11,252 nt of DNA from Hirudo medicinalis (GCA_011800805.1 MPNW01000106.1:8978-20229), one strand, 5' to 3'. Shown: positions 1-8,116, counted from the stretch's first letter. Numbers and translations are program-made. Notes: generated from the letters alone by a model not told the origin.

Positions 1-618
1 AGGTTAGCAAGTTTAGAGAGAATTGGAGATAGAGTTAATGCATATTTCTTGAGTAAAGTAGTGGGGAGAGAGTCAAGAGGAGATGACTTATTGGGCAGTG
101 AATGAATAAGCTTAAGGACCTCTTCTGCCCTTGCTGCTTCTTTTTTTTTCTCATAGTCTAAGTTACTATGCCATAATGTGGAGAAACTTTTGTTTCTGAA
201 CTACACCATTTGTTTGTTTGAATTCAATTACTAACCTGATTATTTCTGGAATATGGATTGCTTGCCAGTTAATAAAGTATTGTTAATAATGTTGAATTTC
301 TTATTGCATCATTGTTTCATGACAGTTTTTAAAATTTGTGCTGGGTTATATATCTTTATGTTTTGGCCAAAAGTCTCGTTAAATCTTCTGCTTTGGTTTT
401 GGCTGAAAATCATTTCCAACTTTCAGTTCAGCCGAAACCAAAAAATCACATTTGGACTTATGTCCCTAAGTCACATACAATTTTTTAACAATCCTCAAAG
501 ATTGTATTTTAATTCATGAAATTCAAAGGGATTTAAAAACACAGAAAAGTTTTTTTTTTAAATTTATTTATTGATGTATACTATTGTTTTGTATTTTTAT
601 TGAATTATTTCCTTAATA
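1..618. other. No recognisable gene; intergenic or intronic AT-rich DNA
   Basis: No protein family was recognised here. The first 105 bases are open on the plus strand from the window edge to a TGA at 103-105, giving about 34 codons that do not look low-complexity, but I cannot tie them to a family. The stretch also contains the hairpin repeat at 361-442 and homopolymer runs (T-runs near 141 and 549). If ACBD3 extends leftward, as its missing N-terminal half implies, this may be one of its introns or its upstream flank. Confidence 0.4.
361..442. repeat. Inverted repeat, possible MITE core
   Basis: The arms at 392-407 (TTTGGTTTTGGCTGAA) and 427-442 (TTCAGCCGAAACCAAA) are complementary at 15 of 16 positions around a 19-base loop. 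A perfect 12-base palindrome, TTTTGGCCAAAA, lies just before at 361-372 and shares the same TTTGGC/GCCAAA theme. Such motifs are common inside non-autonomous hAT-like elements, but no terminal repeats or target-site duplications were identified, so the family is inferred only. Confidence 0.5.
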
Positions 619-1017
619 TTACACCTTGTGTGTCTTTTTTGAGTGCTTGTGATACCCCACCTGCTGCTTTGCCTTTTGTGTTGAATAATGATTATCATGA
701 TGTAGCATCCAGCAATAGTCACCCATCTTATTGACATTTCACCATCCCTTGTACCTCTTTCCTGTTTCTTTAATACCTGGGTGAACACTTTCATCCAGTT
801 CACTCACTGCACCAAGATTTTCTGGAAAGAAGTCCATATGCAAAAAGCAAATTTTTATGCTCATAGAACATCCCAATATTTTGAATTTTCTCAGCATCTT
901 TTCAACAATGTTTTTATAGCCTGGGCCTTTGGTGTTCCCTAAGAATTTGATAATATCATCTTTTTCAGCATTGTTCATTGTTGATAGGAAGCTTTCATAT
1001 GCCAAAAATGTTTGCAT
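619..1017 (-). pseudogene. Decayed copy of a multicopy uncharacterised arthropod protein
   Basis: One minus-strand frame runs from an ATG at 1017 to a TAA at 619-621, interrupted by a single in-frame TGA at 739-741. Before the stop it reads FLGN, then LGCSMSIK, FLHMDFFPENLGAVSE and GKRYKGW; after it, in the same frame, NVNKMGDYCWML. From memory, a family of uncharacterised proteins repeated many times in arthropod genomes has the same order of motifs (FFPENLGAVS, then RYxGxWNVN, then ADYCWML). In that family Arg-Trp stands where this copy has Trp-stop, which fits two G/C-to-A/T transitions. The usual N-terminal part is not recognisable to the right of 1017. The gene is probably dead and possibly of transposon origin; its function is unknown. 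Confidence 0.6.
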
Positions 1018-1304
1018 ATAGCTGGCTCAATAAATATATCTTTCTTTTGGAAAAACATTGTGTTACAACTGTTCATGATATGACAATTTTGGTATCATTT
1101 TAGAATTCAGCATCCAAAAATACTTAAGAAACAAATAAAATTTATCAAATAGTTTTTTCATCAAAGGCTTGTTATCAGAGCAGCCTCCTGACTTGGCACC
1201 TTTGTTAATGAGATATTTGTCAGAGTTATACAGACCTTGCCAAGTCCACTTTAGAGTGGGAAGAGATGATGGTTGTCAGCAATATCAATGGAATTAGTGT
1301 CAGT

Positions 1305-1375
1305 GGAGTGGGCGTTGGTAGCTGAGTGGGTTTCATTTTGGTGCGACAGTTAGTTCAAATCTTATTCCATTCAAC
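1305..1375 (+). repeat. tRNA-like SINE fragment with A and B boxes
   Basis: TAGCTGAGTGGG at 1319-1330 matches the RNA polymerase III A-box consensus TRGCNNAGNNGG. AGTTCAAATCT at 1352-1362 resembles a B box (GGTTCGANTCC). The gap between them is 21 bases, shorter than the roughly 33 of an intact tRNA gene, and no full cloverleaf is evident. This looks like a decayed tRNA-derived SINE head, not a working tRNA. The AT-rich stretch to about 1460, ending in ATTT repeats, could be its body and tail. Confidence 0.45.
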
Positions 1376-1545
1376 AAAAGTTAAACCGGATTAAAAAAAA
1401 CTAGACTCTACCTAAAATACTTCAATTGGTGACTGGTTTTATTTATTTATTTTTATTTGAATATTTATTTCAAATTGTAAATAAAATGATGTTATTAAGC
1501 TAGTTATATATATATACTGTCATTAAATCATAATGTCTCTTCCAG

Positions 1546-2942
1546 CAAGAAGCTCTAATATGTCAACTCCAGGAACAGCATTTCCAACAATACATGCAAC
1601 AAGTTTATAGTCAGCACTGTCATGATGCTCAATCACATCATCACAATCAGAAACTGTCTGAAACCTGTGATTCATCCAATGTTTTTTTTTCTCACTCAAA
1701 TATTCTGCCATGTAATGGGAGCATTGTAAGGAGTCATCATTGATTTCATTAAATTATTTCTTGACTTAAATAATGTCTTTATTGACTAAAGCCAGATGGC
1801 CATGACTCTTCAACATTGCATGCCTTAGATACTGAAGAGAAAGAGCATAAAACAGAAAATATCTCTGATAGCCCAATATTTATAAGTAAGGTTATTACAA
1901 TGTAATAGTGTTTCTTTCAAGTTATTTAAAATTTCATTCAGTTTGAATGTTGATTTTTGAATTGTTATTATTGTTTTCAATTTGTTGATTGTTGCAATGA
2001 TATTTAACATTTATTTGAATTTTATAATGTCACAAGTTCATTTTGTAACTTTAAGAAAACAAGATTACTGATCAGCCTACGAATATTGAAGCTGCCTCAG
2101 AATGGACTAGGAAAGACATAAAATCTTTTAAAGAGTCACTGAAAGTGGAAAATGAAGCAGTCATAAAAGTTGGCTCAGGAGAACTTGTGACGGTCAATAT
2201 ATGACTTTAAATATTTATGGATTTGATATTATTACATGCAAAATTAATATTTGTATGACTATTATCAGCATTTTAGCAGTAATTGTCATTGGAACAGACT
2301 TGATTAAAAATCATATGCCATTTTACTAAATTAGTTATTTATATGCCATGTGGTACACTAAGGATGTTCAGTTTAAGATATATTGCTAAATCATTAGCTG
2401 GAGAAGCTTTAGCTCTAACCAACATTATTTTTGAGTAATCATGATTATAATGTCTATTGAGATGATAGGTGCTATATTAGTACTAATTTTTAAAAATATC
2501 AATGTCAGGCCTCTTTTACAGATTAGAGTTCCAACTCATCAGAATGGTACATCCCTGTTTTGGGAATTTGCAACAGATGATCTTGACATTGGATTTGGCC
2601 TGTCATTTGAATGGTCTGATCAAGAGATAAAGCCCGGTATTTAAGTATTTCACTTGAATAATGTAGTTAAGAGTATTTTTTAATGGACTTTAGTCATAAA
2701 ATTAATGATAAAGACAAAAAATTTAAATGATTTAAAAAATTAATAATATTGCAGATGGTCTTTGCAAAAGTGAGGAGAAAAGGGATGTAATTATACCAAT
2801 GGCTAGGACACAATCCCATGTAGAAGTTCAGTGTGGAAGCCATAAATATCCTGGATCAGGGATATATCTTCTCATGTTTGACAACTCTTATTCTCTGTGG
2901 CGATCAAAGTCTATATATTATAGAGTATTTTATTCTCAATAA
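1546..2942 (+). CDS. ACBD3: ACBD3 / Golgi resident protein GCP60, 3' five exons
   Basis: Five exons join in consistent phase: 1546-1725, 1792-1885, 2056-2192, 2522-2636 and 2755-2942 (714 bases, 237 residues plus TAA). Introns are 66, 170, 329 and 118 bases with GT/AG ends. The first exon encodes a Gln-rich stretch ([14 protein letters not shown]) that closely matches the linker of GCP60. Exons 3-5 encode a GOLD domain: GELVT, then [42 protein letters not shown] and [21 protein letters not shown] at the C-terminus. The Gln-rich linker separates ACBD3 from TMED8, which shares the GOLD domain. In animals the protein sits on the cytosolic face of the Golgi, bound through giantin/golgins, and recruits PI4-kinase beta. 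The acyl-CoA-binding domain and charged helix should lie upstream and are not in this window. The acidic insert inside the GOLD domain is much shorter than in vertebrates. Exon edges are inferred from splice sites and phase. Confidence 0.9.
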
Positions 2943-2943
2943 A
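2938..2943 (+). terminator. AATAAA poly(A) signal overlapping the ACBD3 stop
   Basis: The hexamer shares bases with the TAA stop codon at 2940-2942. If used, the 3' UTR would be only about 10-30 bases. No other AATAAA was noticed in the next 200 bases on this strand. Confidence 0.45.
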
Positions 2944-3457
2944 TAGTCTGATGGGAATCTGATGGAATGCTTTTAATCCTTGTTACTAAAGCTGTCAGAT
3001 AAGAGCCGGTTCTTGCTTTACTATTTGGTTGTGATTCGTTAACCTTATTTGCAAGTAATTATTTGATTACTTAAAGCACAAAAAAGAAGAGCCTGGATAA
3101 AACAGTGATGTGTTTTGTTGCACTCCACATTCTTGATTTTATTTCAAAGCAGTGATAATGAACATGCTTGAATCCCATAAAATGCTACTTTTCCTATAGA
3201 TTTCGTATGCTTTGAGTCAGATGTAAAATGCCAAAATATATTTCCTTCCAAGCTAATGTCATTAATATCAAACGGCAGAGGGGTTCATAGTCTGACTAAT
3301 GCGTGCACCACCCAATTAAAATATGTAAGAAAGATGTGAAGCGCTAGATTGATATTAAAGAAATTATAACGTATATTGTGACATAAATTAACTTTATAAT
3401 CTGTGTTAAACAATTTAAATAGAGCAGAATAATTTTCTAAATTTAATTATTATAGAA
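2944..3457. other. Intergenic DNA between convergent ACBD3 and MED4
   Basis: AT-rich sequence with no reading frame, RNA gene or repeat that I recognise. It lies downstream of both neighbouring genes. Confidence 0.5.
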
Positions 3458-3660
3458 GAAAGTATTACGTCGACAGGTCCCATAAAATGAAAGTGCAGCA
3501 AATTCGGTAACCTTGGTCGGATGTGGTGAAATTGGACCGGGGCTGGTGGGATATTGTGGCCTCCTTAAGTTGTTTGAATTGTGGATTATACTCTGGATGA
3601 GGGATGTGATGTGGAATCTCATAAAATCTAAATGGCCTGGGGGTTGACACCCCATACAAT
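3458..3660 (-). repeat. GC-richer block, probable dispersed repeat
   Basis: This block stands out from the AT-rich flanks by its base composition. Two minus-strand frames are open through it at once (3443-3655 and 3465-3659). One is Pro/His-rich, with NNLRRPQYPTSPGP near its middle. Overlapping frames of similar length argue against a real gene. It begins about 30 bases beyond the MED4 stop, so it could be an old insertion next to the MED4 3' end. I cannot name the family. Confidence 0.35.
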
Positions 3661-3662
3661 AT

Positions 3663-3668
3663 TTTATT
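3663..3668 (-). terminator. AATAAA poly(A) signal for MED4
   Basis: TTTATT on the plus strand reads AATAAA on the minus strand, 22 bases past the MED4 stop. A second AATAAA at 3689-3694 overlaps the stop codon itself (3690-3692). Either would give a very short 3' UTR. Confidence 0.45.
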
Positions 3669-3689
3669 TTATGTTAAAACTGAAACATT

Positions 3690-5189
3690 TTATTCGTCAC
3701 TAGAACTGCTGCTGCTAGAGTCAGAAGACATAAGTTCAACTTCATCTTTATGACATTGTGATTGTTGAGGAATTGACATGTTTTGATGCTGAGTATAATC
3801 TCTGGATGTCCTAAGGGCACTTGGAGTGGACTCAGCAGGTGGAGGAAGTCTGTTTAAAAGTGTGCTCTGGACTTCAGTGCTGGGTTGCCAAGGTATTGAA
3901 TGACCCCCCACCATAGCAGCAGCTTGAGATGATCCACCTATTGCTGTATACTGTAGACCTTTAAGGAGGATTGTAATTAACTTAGCCATATTTTAAATGC
4001 CTTTAACATTGTTGGGGTTGTTTTGCAAAATCGCAAAATGCGATGAATGGTATTGCACTCTGCTAGCTCATGCGGTACACAATTGCAGCAGTGAAGGAAC
4101 ATACCATGCCATCAATCTTGTATTGGTGCCAACACCAATGGAAGCCATATAAGTGCAGCACGTTGTGTTTGCATTTTTATCTCTCATTGTTAAGTGAATT
4201 GATAATTTGGAGCTTACCAGATATTTGTCTCATGTCTGAAAACTGGTTGCCAACCTTGTGGTCAGAAAACAAGGACCCCTGTCTCATGTCTATTTCAGTA
4301 GGATAAGGTCTTCTCAAGTCACCTTGAGTAAAGAATAATGGTATGTAATAGAATAAAAACAATGAATTATTTAAAATTAGGATTCAACCTAAAATCCAGT
4401 CTGGAGGGCAGGCAATAGAATTCCCAGCACTTATTTTATGGGCATATTTAATGAGTTCTTCAGATGATATTTTCCTGTTACTTGCCTGATGAATAGATTT
4501 TAGCTTCTGCTTGGCATCATACATCAAGGTTGCCTTAAACAAAATGCATTGTACAAGGACTCTAACCTCCAAAATTATACTGAGCTATATGTGTACATTA
4601 GCTATAGCGAAACACATTCTTAACATTTCACAAGAGCAAAATGAGTCTTACCAGAAGATCTTCAGCTTCTTTTGCATTTTTTTGTAGAAATTTTACATGT
4701 GCATCTCTTCTTTCGACTTCTATCCTCAACTCATCAAACTCTTTTTGCAATTCCTCTTGCTCCTTAGCTGAAAATATGAAACAATTTACAACTAAAATAG
4801 CTGATCAGGAGCAAGGGGGATTGCAAAAAGTGTTCAATAAGCAAAAGATCCAGGCCAATAATTATGATAGAATATTATTAACAAAAAAAATAAAAATTGA
4901 TGCTTAAGTATCAGAGAATGACATTTGATAATGACCTATTTTCATATATCTCTGGAATTCAGCATCTTTCTGTTTCAAAAGAATGACTAGCTGGGTAGGG
5001 TCAACATCATCTTGTCTCACTTGTCGTGTTGTCCCCATGTATTCTAGCAGTTCTCTAATAACAGAACGCAGTAACATAAACATCCGCACAATTATAAAAC
5101 ATATTTGAAACCATACACTTTTGAATGGCTATTCAAACTTCGAGAACTAACAAATGTTACTTTTTCAAGCTATACATTACATCATTCAT
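3690..5189 (-). CDS. MED4: MED4, Mediator of RNA polymerase II transcription subunit 4
   Basis: Exons in transcript order: 5189-5161 (tentative), 5054-4936, 4767-4652, 4533-4389, 4322-4218 and 3958-3690. They total 783 bases, or 260 residues plus TAA, close to the roughly 270 of human MED4. All junctions keep phase; introns are 106, 168, 118, 66 and 259 bases with GT/AG ends. Recognised landmarks: an N-terminal helix (KELLEYM), a coiled coil (LKQKDAEFQRYMKI, then ELRIEVERRD and KNAKEAEDLL), the core (AKQKLKSI, SSEELIKYAHKISAGN), the conserved RRPYPTEIDMR, and an acidic Ser-rich tail (DEVELMSSDSSSSSSSDE). MED4 belongs to the Mediator middle module, pairs with MED9 and links activators to RNA polymerase II in the nucleus. 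The segment between the RRPYP motif and the tail is divergent, as is usual. Exons 2-6 are secure; only the first exon and start codon are in doubt. Confidence 0.93.
5161..5189 (-). CDS. MED4: Tentative MED4 first coding exon
   Basis: An ATG at 5187-5189 opens MNDVMYSLK and ends at the donor AAAAA|GTAACA. Its phase (two extra bases) matches the acceptor GTTATTAG|A that starts the exon at 5054, giving SLKKELLEYM, which resembles the N-terminal helix of other MED4 proteins. An in-frame TAA lies upstream at about 5265-5267 with no other ATG between, so this is the furthest start in the frame. Vertebrate MED4 has about 30 more residues here. A different, more distant first exon therefore remains possible. 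Confidence 0.45.
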
Positions 5190-5219
5190 AATATTCTGCA
5201 ATTTGGCGAAGTAATGTAG

Positions 5220-5396
5220 GTCGTACAACGCGAAATCTGCAATCGTAAAATTATCGATGCCATACGCTTAGAAGAAATCGAAGAGTTCACAGATCTGAAT
5301 TCCTTGCCGGCGCATTTGATGAAAGCAATCAAATATAAGTCACTAGCACTAAGTCTTTGCCAATTTAATACCCCAATTTCAAAAGTGTGTTTATAC
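5220..5396 (+). other. Open frame with a SOCS-box-like look, unconfirmed
   Basis: After a TAG at 5217-5219 the plus strand is open for 59 codons to a TGA at 5397-5399. It reads VVQREICNRKIIDAI, then LNSLPAHLMKAIKYK. The pattern of a hydrophobic-Cys start followed by LP..L....Y resembles the SOCS box that ends ankyrin-SOCS proteins. No ankyrin repeat or good start codon is visible nearby. Two other frames on the minus strand are open over the same bases (one of about 73 codons), so chance is a serious alternative. Confidence 0.2.
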
Positions 5397-5399
5397 TGA

Positions 5400-5735
5400 T
5401 CAAATGATCTTCTCTAACGAATTACGGAAAAATTCATTTGCAACATTACTTTGAAACAATTTCAATATCTTCGAGTAAAGAAATAAGGATAGATCTCGTG
5501 CTGCATTCTTCATTATTCTCCATAATTGTGACTCATTCACGTTAGCACGGGTGGGTGATATTATGTTTACTCGATTCCATTTCTCGCTAAGGCATTCGAC
5601 ATAATCGTCCAAAGACGTATAGCAAAATTTGTTGCAAAATGAATTTATTAATTTATGTAAATTAAAATATGTAAATGTAAATTTAAAAACATAAATGTGA
5701 TAATTGTCATAAAAAAAAGTACTTAACGTTATCAC
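5400..5735 (-). other. 111-codon open frame of unknown meaning
   Basis: The frame runs from an ATG at 5735 to a TGA at 5400-5402. The first third is AT-rich and low in complexity (FFYDNYHIYVFKFTF). The last two thirds (from about SLDDYVECLSEKWNRV to FFRNSLEKII) look more protein-like and retain CpG. No family recognised. It lies upstream of MED4 on the same strand, so it could be an exon of another gene, a pseudogene fragment or promoter DNA that happens to be open. Confidence 0.25.
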
Positions 5736-6570
5736 GATCTCGGAGCGAGAATAAACTTAAGTTAATAGCTTGTAATGGTCTCTGGGTCTGTTTGGAAGAG
5801 CCTCTTCTCTTTAACTTCTTATTCAAAATAATTTTACTTGTATTACGTCAGCAGACACTTATGTAATGGTAAAAGGCTGTTCTTTAAGCTAGGTGAATTT
5901 AAACTTAATAGAAATCGCGAATATTGAAATTATAATATTTGGAAATTACGTTTCAAATGCTGCTCAAAAATGTTCATTTATCAACTGTATTAAGATTTTC
6001 AGTGTGTAAAAATTATTTTGAATTGCAGAATTTATTTACAAGTTCTTATTCAAAGACAACACAGAGCTGACCGACCAAATATACATAAAAATGTCATTAA
6101 GACTTATACGTCTTACATACATATTAAATTATGGAACAACATACATGCATTAAACATCTCGAGACATGTTAAGCGCAAGCCCTTGCAAAATGGAATTGAT
6201 TTACAAGCCTTCTTATTCAATAGATATACAGACCATAGCTGACAACATTCTCCGTCCTTCATCCAAAACAACTCGTCCTTTTCTATGTTCACCCAAATTG
6301 CATCAATACACTTGAATCAATACACCATGAATGTTTTACATCAGCTGCATATGTTTTCCAACAACGTTGTGATTCTCGCAACTGAATTGTCGGCCATTCT
6401 AAATTTCAGTTTACTACGCTCAAAAAACAAAATGTCAGATGAACAATGAAACAAAATGCCGAAAAACACCTAAAATGTTTAACTTTAAAATGTTTTTACC
6501 AAAATTGTGCGTCTACTGGGCCCTGTCAACCTGTCAGATTATTTTTCGCGCTACATACGACACGACAGAA
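5736..6570. other. No recognisable gene
   Basis: Intergenic-looking AT-rich sequence with scattered CpG. A 74-codon plus-strand frame (6018-6242) has no family resemblance or splice support. The stretch may include upstream control regions of MED4 or of the candidate exon at 6658, but no specific site was recognised. Confidence 0.4.
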
Positions 6571-6657
6571 AGAGTCAACATGAGCGCTAAGATCCAACTA
6601 ACAACTAAAAAACTAAACAAAACAAATATATGTAAGAATAGTTGTTATCCAACAGGT

Positions 6658-6710
6658 ATGTCATCTGGACCCGAAGACAGTGAGGCAGGATCGTTCTCAC
6701 AATGTCCGGA
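6658..6710 (+). other. Candidate exon with strong splice donor
   Basis: ATG at 6658 opens a short acidic, Ser-rich peptide (MSSGPEDSEAGSFSQCP) and runs into CCGGA|GTAAGTAT, a near-perfect U1 donor at 6711. A possible acceptor TTGTTATCCAACAG ends at 6655, so the block could also be an internal exon. The frame is open leftward through another ATG at 6580-6582 (CAACATGAGC context). No downstream exon is recognised, and the copia element beginning at 7463 would lie in the intron. The minus strand is also open across this region, so the strand is uncertain. Confidence 0.25.
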
Positions 6711-6719
6711 GTAAGTATG

Positions 6720-7462
6720 ACCTCCCTTATTTCTGCTGGAGTTTGGGAATCAATTTCCGGATTCTCGCCGTCATCAATTGTGAAAACTTAGGAAAAGTAT
6801 ATTTATAAGGTATATTTTTATTATTTTTTAAAAATAATTTTAAACCTGCATGGCTTGTGAATAACTAATAATATCGTACGAAAACCCCTACACTATTACA
6901 TCACTCATCATTCATCCATTCATACGAACAAGACATGCATCTACTTCCGGCATGCAACTTTTTTTTCGAAACCTAAACGAATAACTCATGAATAATTAAT
7001 ATCAACGCTGAAACATGATTGATCGAAGGGGGAAATTCCATTGTTGAGACGCAAGAGTAGAGTGCTGAAATGTATTTGTAAAATTAAAATAAATCTAGCA
7101 ACATGTGTATATATCTTAAATATATATAAAAAAATGGGGGTTCAAAACATTTGACATTTAAAAATTTAATATACTTTATTTTTTACACATTAAATCGCGT
7201 TTAAAGGTTTTGATGGTTCACATTTTTTTTATGATGCGTAGATGTGAGTGTTGAGTTATTATGAAAATTGTAAAAAACCTTTACTTGAACTCTTTCTATC
7301 TTTGGGTATATCGCGGTTTATGCGGTAGTCGATGTTTTGTTATCGTGATCCCAAGGATTGGTGAAGTGTGGGGCAATCAGAGCAATTTAATTTTTCTATA
7401 TGTTATTTCCATGCAGCCCGTTGTTCGGTCTAAAGAGATCCACTTGTTTTTCTTAACGAAAC
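6720..7462. other. No recognisable gene between candidate exon and copia LTR
   Basis: The left edge (to about 6790) is CpG-retaining and open on the minus strand. The rest is AT-rich with homopolymer runs and no identified coding, RNA or repeat signature. The five bases next to the LTR, GAAAC at 7458-7462, would be the target-site duplication of the copia insertion, but the partner copy is not in the window. Confidence 0.4.
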
Positions 7463-7594
7463 TGTTGAAATCGCTGAGATTTATTAGCTAACAAGATTTA
7501 TTGACACAAAATGTCAGCTCGACAACGCAACAATCAAACAGGAATAAGAACCAAAGAAATCGCATAACATTCTAAGAATTAACAAATTCCAACA
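7463..7594 (-). repeat. 3' LTR of the copia element
   Basis: On the minus strand it starts TGTTGGAATTTG at 7594 and ends GATTTCAACA at 7463, so it has TG...CA ends with the imperfect terminal inverted repeat TGTTGRAA/TTTCAACA. It is preceded directly by a polypurine tract. Two AATAAA hexamers (7497-7502 and 7480-7485) fit the R-region poly(A) signal. At 132 bases it is short but within the copia range. The partner LTR is not in the window, so the ends rest on these signals. Confidence 0.8.
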
Positions 7595-7604
7595 TCCCCG
7601 CTTT
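7595..7604 (-). other. Polypurine tract
   Basis: AAAGCGGGGA on the minus strand lies directly upstream of the TGTTGG start of the LTR. It is the expected primer site for plus-strand DNA synthesis; one C interrupts the purine run. Confidence 0.75.
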
Positions 7605-7624
7605 ATGCGATATCAAGTTATAAA

Positions 7625-8116
7625 TTATAAGTTATAAGTTATTAAGCCCATCGATGACGCGCATTTGACACTCGCATCCTTCGCTAAACTCTTCGTGAGT
7701 ATGTCAGCAATCATCTCAACTGAGGGTAATCTTTCAACTTGGATATCACCTGAAGCAACGCTCTCTCTGATGAAGTGGTGCTGAATTCCTATGTGATTTG
7801 TTTTTGGTCGAAAACCCGGGTCAACAGCTCCTTTGTTGTCGCGGTAAATTTTAACCAAATCTGGAGCAATAGGCATGAGTTCAAGTTCGAGTCCTTTCAA
7901 CCAAATCGCTTCTGCCGCTGCCATACTGAGAGCCATGTACTCTGCTTCAGTTGTTGATTTTGCAATAGTCCGTTGCTTCTTTGAATTCCAGCTCACTGCC
8001 ACTATGGAGACCATGAATGTGTAACCACTTGTTGACTTGTACTCCTGTTTATCACCAGCCCAGTCAGAGTCACAGTAACCAATGAGTCTGCAATCATAGG
8101 ATCTTTTAAAAAACCA
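7625..8116 (-). pseudogene. copia RNase H domain
   Basis: The frame opens near 8116 and ends at a TAA at 7625-7627. It contains the four acidic sites of the Ty1/copia RNase H: YCDSDWAGD (8051-8077), STTEAEYMALS (E near 7948), YRDNKGA and ADILTKSLAKD near the C-terminus. These residues cut the RNA strand of the RNA/DNA hybrid during reverse transcription. The domain itself is nearly intact but is cut off from the reverse transcriptase by a frame change in the run TTTTTTAAAA (near 8105-8115), probably slippage. The C-terminus is encoded in short AACTTATA-like repeats at 7615-7643. Confidence 0.92.

Noticed and set aside
253..519. 88-codon plus-strand frame
   Set aside because: Hydrophobic, AT-driven composition, runs through the hairpin repeat, and has no family resemblance.
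597..803. 68-codon minus-strand frame next to the pseudogene
   Set aside because: The family motif DYCWML lies in the other frame, which is continuous with the pseudogene frame, so this is a shadow.
1319..1362. Functional tRNA gene
   Set aside because: The A-to-B box distance is too short and no cloverleaf or terminator run in place was found; a SINE remnant is more likely.
1523..1711. 62-codon minus-strand frame
   Set aside because: It is the antisense shadow of the first recognised ACBD3 exon, whose plus-strand translation matches the Gln-rich linker and has a good acceptor and donor.
1825..2010. 61-codon minus-strand frame
   Set aside because: Overlaps an ACBD3 exon and intron on the opposite strand and is low-complexity.
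4070..4306. 78-codon plus-strand frame
   Set aside because: Shadow of the MED4 exon carrying the RRPYPTEIDMR motif on the minus strand.
4641..4907. 88-codon plus-strand frame rich in Ser and Phe
   Set aside because: Antisense to the MED4 coiled-coil exon 4652-4767, which has proper splice sites and phase.
6018..6242. 74-codon plus-strand frame
   Set aside because: No motif, no splice sites of note and no family resemblance; length is expected by chance.
7261..7491. 76-codon plus-strand frame
   Set aside because: Ends inside the copia LTR and shows no domain; a chance frame.
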